From contig DIAL01000014.1 in assembly GCA_002414705.1 (NCBI GenBank), positions 7,211 through 22,981 on the forward strand: a stretch of 15,771 bases of DNA, written 5' to 3'. Numbering within the stretch: the stretch's first letter is position 1; every line of letters starts with the position of its first letter. Position numbers and translations under genes: made by a program. The notes under the pieces were generated by a model. That model worked only from the letters and a program-made list of their open reading frames with translations. It did no database searches and had not been told where the DNA came from. Below are positions 1 to 7,428 of the stretch, piece after piece. The DNA is from Flavobacteriaceae bacterium UBA5079 (lineage in GTDB: Bacteria; Bacteroidota; Bacteroidia; Flavobacteriales; Flavobacteriaceae).

Positions 1-1029
1 GAGAATATTAGTACTGGAATTAGTATACCAACAGTATCCAGATATCCTGATGGTTCTACTTGGCAATCATTGGCTGCTTATACTAGTTTGAAGTATAAAC
101 CATCCGCCAAACTTATTTTCCAAACAGGTATTCGGTATAATCAGGTTTTAGCTAAAGCCAATTTCACCCAAAATAATACGTATTTAAATTTACCTTTTAA
201 TACCGCCAAAATTAATTCAGGAGCCTTTACTGGAACAGCTGGTGTTAGCTGGATGCCAAACAACATGATTCAATGGAAACTGAATGCATCTACTGCTTTT
301 AGAGCACCAAATATAGATGATGTTGGAAAGGTTTTCGATTCTGAACCAGGTAGCGTTGTTGTGCCAAATAATGATTTGAACTCCGAATACGCGTATGGTG
401 GTGAGTTGGGTTTATTACTTAATTTTAATGACGTGGTTATTTTAGATTTAGCAACCTATTATACCTTTCTAGATAATGCTTTGGTGCGAAGAGATTATAC
501 AATAAACGGAGAATCTGAAATTATTTATGATGGTCAAATGAGTACTGTTCAAGCCATTCAAAATGCATCAAAAGCATGGATTTATGGTTTTGAAGTGGGA
601 CTCCATATTAATGTTTCAAAATCGGTTTCATTCTTATCTCAATATAATATTATTGGAGGTACGGAAGATGATAATGGGATTGAAGTTCCTATTCGTCATG
701 TAGCTCCAAATTTTGGAAATGCACATTTAGTATGGCAAAAGAAACGTTTTAAAGTAGATGGATTTGTAGATTTTAATGGCGAATTATCATTTAATCAATT
801 AGCACCTTCAGAAATTGCTAAAGACTATTTATACGCTAAAGATGCAAATGGTAATCCGTATGCACCATCTTGGTATACGCTTAATTTACGCTCTCAATAT
901 CAGTTTAAAGACGGTCTTTCGGTTACTGCTGGATTAGAAAATATAACGAATCAACGCTACCAAACCTATTCTTCGGGAATAGCTTCCCCTGGAAGAAATT
1001 TAGTAGTGTCTTTACAATATACGCTATAA
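1..1029 (+). CDS. TonB-dependent outer-membrane receptor, C-terminal barrel (5' end outside window)
   Basis: The frame is open from base 1, so the real start and the plug domain lie upstream. The 342 visible residues alternate polar and hydrophobic residues like the strands of a TonB-receptor beta barrel. The motif FRAPNIDDVGKVFDSEPG and the ending GRNLVVSLQYTL, a final strand with an alternating hydrophobic pattern, fit the C-terminus of ligand-gated iron, haem or cobalamin-type receptors. The phrase around residues 310-330 (LENITNQRYQTYSSGI, then PGRN) resembles haem/haemoglobin or siderophore receptors of Bacteroidota, but the substrate cannot be read from the barrel alone. The protein would sit in the outer membrane and use TonB-ExbBD energy. 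The gene ends in a hairpin terminator shared with the convergent T9SS gene. Confidence 0.9.
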   Translation, partial: ENISTGISIPTVSRYPDGSTWQSLAAYTSLKYKPSAKLIFQTGIRYNQVLAKANFTQNNTYLNLPFNTAKINSGAFTGTAGVSWMPNNMIQWKLNASTAFRAPNIDDVGKVFDSEPGSVVVPNNDLNSEYAYGGELGLLLNFNDVVILDLATYYTFLDNALVRRDYTINGESEIIYDGQMSTVQAIQNASKAWIYGFEVGLHINVSKSVSFLSQYNIIGGTEDDNGIEVPIRHVAPNFGNAHLVWQKKRFKVDGFVDFNGELSFNQLAPSEIAKDYLYAKDANGNPYAPSWYTLNLRSQYQFKDGLSVTAGLENITNQRYQTYSSGIASPGRNLVVSLQYTL

Positions 1030-1030
1030 A

Positions 1031-1063
1031 AAAAGCGGTTAAATTTTAAACTCAACCGCTTTT
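1031..1063. terminator. Bidirectional intrinsic terminator between convergent genes
   Basis: A perfect 10-bp inverted repeat (aaaagcggtt at 1031-1040, aaccgctttt at 1054-1063) with a 13-nt loop is flanked by A-rich sequence on the left and T-rich sequence on the right. It lies between the stop of the TonB receptor (1029) and the stop of the minus-strand T9SS gene (1083), so it can terminate both transcripts. Confidence 0.8.
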
Positions 1064-1082
1064 ACATTTTTAAAATAGGGTT

Positions 1083-4000
1083 CTATTTCTTGACTGCTTT
1101 CTTAACTAACACTTGATTGTTAGATAAGGTTACTTTTGCAATATACGTAGCACTACTTAAGTTAGATAGATTATAAGTTTCTACGTTTCTAGAGCCTTTA
1201 AAGTTGTATAATGTTCTGCCCAACATATCCATTATTTCAACTGATTTTATGGTAGCACTTGTTTTTCCAATACTGAATTTCACGTTGTTATTCGTTAATT
1301 CAATAATGGTTAAATTCGAGTTGTTTGCAACGTAATCATCAACCGATAGCGTATTTTCTCTAAACACAATTTGAAAACGATCGTTGAACTCACCAACAAC
1401 AGAGGTAAAACTGTAATTACTATTAGATAGGTTGTGTGTCACGTTTAATAATTGGTCTTTTAAATAAACGGTGTTGGTGCTTAAAAAATCACCTTGAAGT
1501 TGCGCAATACTCATAGAATAAATAGTAGCTTCATTAATACTTGTGCTAAAACCTAACGAAATCACTTCATCCAAATTTAAACTTTCAGTTGCTTTCCCTT
1601 GAATGGTGAATTTATCTGTTTCCTCGTCTATAAGTGAATAAAGCATTGAATAGGAGTCTGCCGATAAATTTTTAGGAGCATCAAAATACATTCCGTCTTT
1701 TCCGTTGGTTGCACCTGCTACATATCCAATTAATATTTGGTTAAATACACCATTGTCTGATGTTAAATTAATCCATAATTTATCTAGAGTACTATTTGAG
1801 TTTCTGAAAAACTGACTGTTATTTCCGGTAACACGCATACTATTTTGAAAAATAACATTGGCTGTTCTAATTTGTCCAGAAACTAATGTTGTTATTGCTG
1901 CATCAGATAGGGTTACAAAAAACCCTTGTCCAGAAGGAATAAATCGGTTTGGCGTTACACCATCACCACCGGCTGTTTGTCCAGTACCATTTATTACAGC
2001 ATAATCTGCTTGGGCAAAATTTAGCGCCTGATTACCATTGGTTGTATTTGAAGGGTTTGTGTTTTGAGACCAAAGAAATATAGCGCCATCCGTGGTTCCA
2101 GATCCGGCTGGTAATTCAGAAACATTCTGGTCTACAAGTGCATTAGCTAAAAGAAAAGCGTCCGCATCAATAGCGGAAGGATACGGATTACCAATAAAAT
2201 TCCAGTTGTTATCATTCAATTCCGAATCATTTCTATAAATAGGAACAGTATAATCACCTGTATTTAAAGCACCATTAAAGGTGTATTCATAATTTCTGTT
2301 TGGCGAAAATCCAATAAGGTTGTGCATGGCAGCATAGCCAACACCAGGAATCATAACATCGGCATTATTGGTAAATTGCCAATCATTACCATTATCATCA
2401 ATATCATCTTGTCCACCTGTAGTAGTGTTGTTGTTATTTGTTTCAGCTGTAGCGTCCAAATAGTTTTGGCCGTTATACCAAAATCGTCTAGTTGGGTGTG
2501 CTTCCTCTAGTCCAAATTCTATAGTCTCATTTGTAACTGGAGAACTCCAATAGGTATATTCAAACCAGTTATTTAATAAACCTGTTTTCTTATTAACTTG
2601 TGTTCTAGCGTTTGCATTTAAAGTATATGTTCCAGCATCTATACCTTCACCTCTTTGAACAAAGCTTCCTTTGTCTTCTATTAAAATACCATCTAAATTT
2701 GATCCGTTTCCGTTAACGACGACATTATTTTCAACTTCTACAAAATGCCCATCTGTAATCACTAATTCGTTACCAGCATTTACTAATAATTGGCAAGCAG
2801 AAAAACTGCCATTAAGCGTTGTATTGTAATCATCATCAATAATGGCAATAGTAAAAGAATCTGGGCCAATTATATTACTCCATGCACCTGAAGTCCAAAT
2901 GGCTATTGCTATATTTAAAACAACTGCATTACTAGCCATATAACACGTAGCAGAGTCTTCTCTTATTTGGCAATAATATTGAAAGCCATCAAGGCTTGTA
3001 GTATCAAGAATATTTAATGTAGCAGATTGTTGACCTGTATAATTGGTGTCCGACAATAAAATTTCATTCCACACGCCTGTTCCCGTTGCATTTACAAACC
3101 AACTATATACTAAATCTTGAGTATCAGTTGGGCCATCAAAACCTTCCATTCCAGTTAAAGATATACTAGCAGAATAAGAACAGTTAAAAATAGGATCACT
3201 AGGTTGAATGCTTATTGAAGGTGCTGTACCGGATGAAAAATCGTACGAACCAATGGAAGCATAATCTGCATCTGTACAATCATTCCAATTTGTTATAGTC
3301 CAATCTGTGTTATCATATGTTGTACTCGGTAATACTACTGATGTAAGTCGCTCAAAATTTGCGCCTTGACCTGAAAGTCCTAATCCAGTTGCCCAAGTTT
3401 CGTCGCCAAAAACTCCCCAAGAATCTAATAACGTAGCTGAAGCATCATAAAGTCCAATAAAATCATGACCAATATTAAAATTACTACCTTGTTTAAAATT
3501 TACACTTGCAGATGCAGATGCTATATTAGCTTGTGCATAACTCCCATCACCTCCAGGAATTGTACATACTGAATTAGTAATTCCCATAGAGATAACATAA
3601 GTGCCATTTTGTGCTATAGTTCCAGTGTTAAGAATTACTTCATTGAAATTAGTCGTACTTCCATTATTATAAACGCGAACAGAATAATTTGTAGTTGCAA
3701 AATTAATAGCAGTTCCGGTTGCATTGTATAATTCAACATAACTCATGCTCCCAAAAGGAGAGTCAGTTACCTCACTTATAAATAAGTTGTTTACTAGGGT
3801 ACTTGCGCTTGCTTCACATCCAGAAATTAGTTCGTCTATTAATGTAAATGTGTTAGTAAATACACAACTATTAGATACTAAATTAACACTTAAAGCGCCT
3901 CCAGTTGTTATAGTATTTGGTAATCTAACAATTAGCTCATTGGTTGTGTCTGAAACTGGTATTAAGGCAACACCATTAAGTTCCGCAGTAGCACCTATTA

Positions 4001-6170
4001 AATCGTTTCCAGCCGATGTTATGCTAACTGTGGTTCCTGCAGGACCTGAAGTAGGGAAAATACTGCCACTTACCGCTGGGCAGTTAGCTGTTCCTTGTAT
4101 TATGAATGTATAAGGATTTCTATCTGAATCTGAATTAGTAATAGTAACAGTAGCCTGTCTTAATCCTGAAATTGATGTTGGTTGAAACGTAATTGTAAAG
4201 TCCTGAAACGTATCTGCAGTAAATGGATTTGTAAAATTTGAAGTCACAAAAAAGTCTGCTGTATCTCCTGTTAGGTTAATGTTGGATACTGTTAAAGGAG
4301 CTGTTCCACCTTCATTACCAATTCTAAAATTTTTGGTTTGTTGGGTTGTGTTAATTGTTTGCTGTGCAAAAAGAGTATTGTTTAATGAAGAGGTTGTGGT
4401 GCTTCCATTTGTAATGGTTGGGTTGGAACCAATAACACCTCTAACAATAATGTTTGGTTTAGGGATAAAGCCTTCACCTGTTAGGTTAACTGTACAAGAA
4501 CTTTCATCTAAATCATTACTATTTATAGTTAAAACACCTGTTATTGGTCCAGTGGTAGAAGGCGTAAATCTGACAGTTATTGTTTGAGAATTTCCAGAAG
4601 GAATAGTTGTCGGAGCAGTTGGTGAAACTAGTGTATAATCGCCAGATATATTTAAAGCGGTTATATCTAAATCCGCTGAACCAACATTGTCAATATTAAA
4701 AGTAAGATCTGTATTTGTTGCATTTGTTTGCGCTCCAAAATCAATGGTGAAACCACAATTTTGGTTTGTTGAGGTGTTATCTGCCAATTGAATTTCTGGA
4801 GATGGCGCTTGACAGTCATTTGTGTGGCTTCCTAGATTTGAGGTGTTGTTTGCAGCAACAGAATCCCATTCTAATGCATCGTATGCTATTGTTGGACTTT
4901 GGATGTTTGCCTTTCTACGTAAGTCTACATTTATCGCAAAATTTGCACTTGAACCAATAATACCCACAACATCTATATTGGTTCCAGATGAACTTTGTAA
5001 TGCAATAACATCGTTGCCATTAAATGTCATTACATTATTATCATTATTATTTCCTGAGATAATTGCGGAGGTGTTAGATACGATATGAGTTGAGAAACTT
5101 GCGATGCTTCCATTCAACGGTAAAATATAACTACCTACGGAAGTGGCTCCATTATTATATTGTACTAACCTGTAGTTCGATAAATTAATTGAAGAGTTTG
5201 TCGGATTATATATTTCGATATACTTTTCATTGCCTGATGCAGCTTCATGGTATTCTGATATAAATAATTCTGAACAATTGGTTCCACTTGGGAGTGTAAC
5301 TTCACCTTCCAAATTAATGTCTACATTGGTTGTTCCTGTACTTGTAGCTGTAATGGTTTCATTATAAGTGTTTACGGCTAATCCTGATTTTAAACGGACA
5401 TAAATGGGTGTTGAAGCTACCGTTCCACTCGTTTGGGTTAATACAATTGGGTCTGTCATATTTGCATTAAAGGCGGCTCCTGTACCAGTTGAAATTTCAA
5501 AGTTTGTTGGTTGAGCAATTGCTATGTTACCAGTTAATAAGCTGCCTTCTATATCAAAACTTTGTTCTGCTGAAGGTCCATTAACTAATATGTAATCCAG
5601 ATCTGTTAGTGTTGTTGGAGTGACTGTGATGGTTGGGCCAATGGGTATAAAATCAGTGATTTCAAAATCATCTATCATTAACCGTTCTTCGTCACTAATT
5701 GAAATAACTCTTATTAAAATATTATCACCAGTTAGGTTAACCGAATTTGTAAATTGACTATAAATCGTTGATGATGCAGTTATAATACCATCCACGTTAG
5801 TCCAAAAAGTTCCACCATTAAGGCTGTATTGAGTTTGAAATTGGACAATACTAGAGCTTCCATTCCAATGCCTAAACCAAAAAGAAATATTACCAATACC
5901 ATTATCCTTGCCATTCCCATCTAGACCAGAATATTGTAAATATTCATTTTCACCACTATCATCATTAAACCTAATAGCTCTACCACTTCTCGCATTTGTA
6001 GGGTCACAAAAAGAATTGTTAGTTTGCCAAATACCAGATGCAGATGAGTAATTAGAAATAGTGCCATAACCATTGTCGATCCAGCCGTCAAAATTTTCAG
6101 TCACTTGCCCATACCCAGACAAAACAGCACACAAAAAAGTAATAAATATGAGGGAATATTTATGTTTCAT
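1083..6170 (-). CDS. Very large modular T9SS-secreted surface protein (lamin-tail, choice-of-anchor-D-like and Ig-like modules, type A sorting domain)
   Basis: The frame opens at 6227, but the ATG at 6170 is the better start: it begins a clear signal peptide (MKHKYSLIFITFLCAVLSGYG), and the upstream codons overlap the promoter at 6208-6238. The product is 1695 aa. Order, numbered from this start and approximate: signal peptide 1-21; jelly-roll-like domain 22-175 (ENFDGW at its start, IDDFEI at its end); an Ig-like module with NGPSAEQSF and IYVRLKSGLAVNTYNE 180-291; lamin-tail domain 298-452 (ELFISEYHE, IEIYNPT); two choice-of-anchor-D-like modules 458-696; IPT/TIG-like module 698-780 (PTSGPAGTTVSIT); second lamin-tail domain 790-975; Ig/PKD-like module 983-1086; a long C-terminal module 1090-1615 (TYWSSPV, WNFIGNPYPSAI, IPSGQGFF); and a T9SS type A tail in the last 75 residues. 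It has no recognisable enzyme domain. Adhesion or matrix binding is inferred only from its modules. Both ends are paralogous to the protein at 7429-9615. Confidence 0.9.
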   Translation of the reverse strand: MKHKYSLIFITFLCAVLSGYGQVTENFDGWIDNGYGTISNYSSASGIWQTNNSFCDPTNARSGRAIRFNDDSGENEYLQYSGLDGNGKDNGIGNISFWFRHWNGSSSIVQFQTQYSLNGGTFWTNVDGIITASSTIYSQFTNSVNLTGDNILIRVISISDEERLMIDDFEITDFIPIGPTITVTPTTLTDLDYILVNGPSAEQSFDIEGSLLTGNIAIAQPTNFEISTGTGAAFNANMTDPIVLTQTSGTVASTPIYVRLKSGLAVNTYNETITATSTGTTNVDINLEGEVTLPSGTNCSELFISEYHEAASGNEKYIEIYNPTNSSINLSNYRLVQYNNGATSVGSYILPLNGSIASFSTHIVSNTSAIISGNNNDNNVMTFNGNDVIALQSSSGTNIDVVGIIGSSANFAINVDLRRKANIQSPTIAYDALEWDSVAANNTSNLGSHTNDCQAPSPEIQLADNTSTNQNCGFTIDFGAQTNATNTDLTFNIDNVGSADLDITALNISGDYTLVSPTAPTTIPSGNSQTITVRFTPSTTGPITGVLTINSNDLDESSCTVNLTGEGFIPKPNIIVRGVIGSNPTITNGSTTTSSLNNTLFAQQTINTTQQTKNFRIGNEGGTAPLTVSNINLTGDTADFFVTSNFTNPFTADTFQDFTITFQPTSISGLRQATVTITNSDSDRNPYTFIIQGTANCPAVSGSIFPTSGPAGTTVSITSAGNDLIGATAELNGVALIPVSDTTNELIVRLPNTITTGGALSVNLVSNSCVFTNTFTLIDELISGCEASASTLVNNLFISEVTDSPFGSMSYVELYNATGTAINFATTNYSVRVYNNGSTTNFNEVILNTGTIAQNGTYVISMGITNSVCTIPGGDGSYAQANIASASASVNFKQGSNFNIGHDFIGLYDASATLLDSWGVFGDETWATGLGLSGQGANFERLTSVVLPSTTYDNTDWTITNWNDCTDADYASIGSYDFSSGTAPSISIQPSDPIFNCSYSASISLTGMEGFDGPTDTQDLVYSWFVNATGTGVWNEILLSDTNYTGQQSATLNILDTTSLDGFQYYCQIREDSATCYMASNAVVLNIAIAIWTSGAWSNIIGPDSFTIAIIDDDYNTTLNGSFSACQLLVNAGNELVITDGHFVEVENNVVVNGNGSNLDGILIEDKGSFVQRGEGIDAGTYTLNANARTQVNKKTGLLNNWFEYTYWSSPVTNETIEFGLEEAHPTRRFWYNGQNYLDATAETNNNNTTTGGQDDIDDNGNDWQFTNNADVMIPGVGYAAMHNLIGFSPNRNYEYTFNGALNTGDYTVPIYRNDSELNDNNWNFIGNPYPSAIDADAFLLANALVDQNVSELPAGSGTTDGAIFLWSQNTNPSNTTNGNQALNFAQADYAVINGTGQTAGGDGVTPNRFIPSGQGFFVTLSDAAITTLVSGQIRTANVIFQNSMRVTGNNSQFFRNSNSTLDKLWINLTSDNGVFNQILIGYVAGATNGKDGMYFDAPKNLSADSYSMLYSLIDEETDKFTIQGKATESLNLDEVISLGFSTSINEATIYSMSIAQLQGDFLSTNTVYLKDQLLNVTHNLSNSNYSFTSVVGEFNDRFQIVFRENTLSVDDYVANNSNLTIIELTNNNVKFSIGKTSATIKSVEIMDMLGRTLYNFKGSRNVETYNLSNLSSATYIAKVTLSNNQVLVKKAVKK

Positions 6171-6207
6171 AACCGTAATTTCGGTATTAATTGATGGATT
6201 AAAGAAC

Positions 6208-6238
6208 CAAATATACGCTAAAACCACTATAAAGCAAT
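6208..6238 (-). promoter_or_regulatory. Bacteroidota-type promoter of the large T9SS gene
   Basis: Read on the minus strand, TATATTTG (6208-6215) matches the Bacteroidota -7 consensus TAnnTTTG exactly. It is preceded, after a 19-bp spacer, by ATTG (6235-6238) in the -33 position. The -7 box is 37 bp upstream of the ATG at 6170, giving a short leader and supporting that start over the longer frame. Confidence 0.7.
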
Positions 6239-6286
6239 AAGTTACAGTTTCTTTATTATTAACAAATTGTTATTATCTTGCTTGTT

Positions 6287-6760
6287 ATGAATCACGTAAA
6301 AACGTACACAGTTGAAGAAGCCATGCGAGCCATTGAGCGCTATTGCGCCTATCAAGAGCGTTGCCATCAAGAAGTGAACACTAAATTATACAATATGCGC
6401 ATGATTCCGGAAGCAATTGATAATATTATTGTTCATTTATTAAAACACGATTTTTTAAACGAAACCCGTTTTGCGCAAAGTTATGTGCGTGGAAAGTTCA
6501 ATATTAAAAAATGGGGAAAACAACGTTTAAAATTGGAATTGAAAAAACGGGATATTAGCAAATATAATATTGATTTGGCATTGAAGGAAATATCCGATGA
6601 GGACTATTTTCAAACGTTTGAAACCCTTGCTGAAAAAAGATTGAATGCCATTTCGGAAACCGATAAATGGAAAAAACGAAAAAAATTAGCCGATTATTTG
6701 CTCTATCGTGGTTGGGAGAGTCATTTAGTTTATGAAAAGGCGGCTGAATTAATTCCATAA
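6287..6760 (+). CDS. recX: Regulatory protein RecX
   Basis: The 157-aa product has the RecX signature near its N-terminus (RYCAYQERCHQEV, residues 18-30), then AIDNIIVHLLKHDFLNETRFAQSYVRGKF and the basic stretch KWGKQRLKLELKKRDIS, followed by further three-helix repeats. RecX proteins bind RecA and modulate filament extension, tuning recombination and the SOS response in the cytoplasm. Length and all-helical composition are normal for the family. The frame also offers a TTG at 6278, but the ATG at 6287 is preferred. It is divergent from the large T9SS gene, with 116 bp between the two starts, and is not linked to recA here. No convincing TAnnTTTG box was found for it. It ends in a strong terminator at 6759-6799. 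Confidence 0.92.
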   Translation: MNHVKTYTVEEAMRAIERYCAYQERCHQEVNTKLYNMRMIPEAIDNIIVHLLKHDFLNETRFAQSYVRGKFNIKKWGKQRLKLELKKRDISKYNIDLALKEISDEDYFQTFETLAEKRLNAISETDKWKKRKKLADYLLYRGWESHLVYEKAAELIP

Positions 6761-6799
6761 AAAAAGGCTTTTATGTAGCATTCATAAAAGCCTTTTTTT
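6759..6799. terminator. Strong bidirectional intrinsic terminator
   Basis: A perfect 17-bp inverted repeat (6759-6775 and 6783-6799, core aaaggcttttatg / cataaaagccttt) with a 7-nt loop lies between the convergent stops of recX and the small outer-membrane gene. The A tract on one side and the T tract on the other are part of the stem ends, so it can serve both strands. Its left arm begins inside the recX stop codon. Confidence 0.9.
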
Positions 6800-6813
6800 T
6801 ATATTTTTTAAAC

Positions 6814-7344
6814 TTACAAATTAAATACAGTTCCTAAATTCATAGAAAACTGATTGTTAATTTCTTGAGCTGGTGTTAAATTGTCTTTATAGGTTGCAAT
6901 TGGAAATTGCGCTTCCGTATACACACCAAATCCTGATGTAAAGAAGTAACGTGCACCAACATGACCACCAAAATTCTTTAAACTAAAACTTAATCCTGGA
7001 TACAAATCAAAATTGTCATCAATTTTTAACACGTTTCCAATATTCGCATTAAAACGTGCTTTTAAATCAAAACGATCATCAAATCCTGCTTTTTTTACAA
7101 GCGTATTTCCAAAAGTATCTTTTATGCCATCTTGAAGTTCGCTAGAAATACCTAATGCATAGCTAGAACTCACACCAACCGATATGTTTTCGCCTAATCC
7201 ATAGTCATAGCTTACGTGAAGTCCTGTAGCGTTTGCCTGAAAATTAGCACCTACTTGAAATTTTTGGTCACCTTTTCCTGAAAATGCTTGGGCGTTTGCA
7301 AAAGATACAGTTAATATAGCAGCAATAACTAATAATTTTTTCAT
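6814..7344 (-). CDS. Small outer-membrane beta-barrel-like protein
   Basis: The product is 176 aa from the ATG at 7344. It begins with a typical signal peptide (MKKLLVIAAILTVSFANAQ) followed by GKGDQKFQVGANFQ. Upstream codons to 7380 are in frame, but they overlap a -7 promoter box and would put 12 residues before the signal peptide, so 7344 is chosen. The mature part alternates polar and hydrophobic residues and contains YDYGLGENISVGVSSSY, VGARYFFTSGFGVYTEAQF and the end FSMNLGTVFNL, as in an 8-strand porin-like barrel. It resembles a flavobacterial hypothetical family (from memory possibly DUF6646; not verified). No catalytic motif is visible. Its function is unknown and location in the outer membrane is inferred. 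Confidence 0.85.
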   Translation of the reverse strand: MKKLLVIAAILTVSFANAQAFSGKGDQKFQVGANFQANATGLHVSYDYGLGENISVGVSSSYALGISSELQDGIKDTFGNTLVKKAGFDDRFDLKARFNANIGNVLKIDDNFDLYPGLSFSLKNFGGHVGARYFFTSGFGVYTEAQFPIATYKDNLTPAQEINNQFSMNLGTVFNL

Positions 7345-7368
7345 CTTATTTTTTTGAAAATTAGGGTG

Positions 7369-7376
7369 CAAATATA
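7369..7376 (-). promoter_or_regulatory. -7 promoter box of the small outer-membrane protein gene
   Basis: The minus strand reads TATATTTG here, an exact TAnnTTTG match, followed by CACCC, 24 bp upstream of the ATG at 7344. No good -33 TTTG box is seen at 19-21 bp. The position means the T9SS gene upstream (7429-9615) need not supply this gene's transcript. Confidence 0.6.
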
Positions 7377-7428
7377 TCAATAAATTTATGGATGTTTAAC
7401 TGTAAACCGTTTAAAATAAAACGAATAG

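Noticed and set aside
3745..5088. Several plus-strand open frames of 64-122 codons opposite the large T9SS gene
   Set aside because: They are antisense shadows of the repetitive Thr/Asn/Ser-rich coding strand; their translations show no signal peptide, domain or conserved motif.
6171..6227. Longer N-terminus for the large T9SS protein (19 extra residues)
   Set aside because: It would start inside the promoter (6208-6238) and put non-signal residues ahead of a clear signal peptide.
6260..6272. Palindrome taacaa-a-ttgtta upstream of recX
   Set aside because: Six-base AT-rich arms are expected by chance in such sequence, and no second copy or clear promoter supports an operator.
7345..7380. 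Longer N-terminus for the small outer-membrane protein
   Set aside because: The upstream TTG overlaps an exact -7 box, and the signal peptide begins at the ATG at 7344.
7381..7428. Terminator after the 728-aa T9SS gene
   Set aside because: Only a 5-bp gttta/taaac stem without a T tract is seen.
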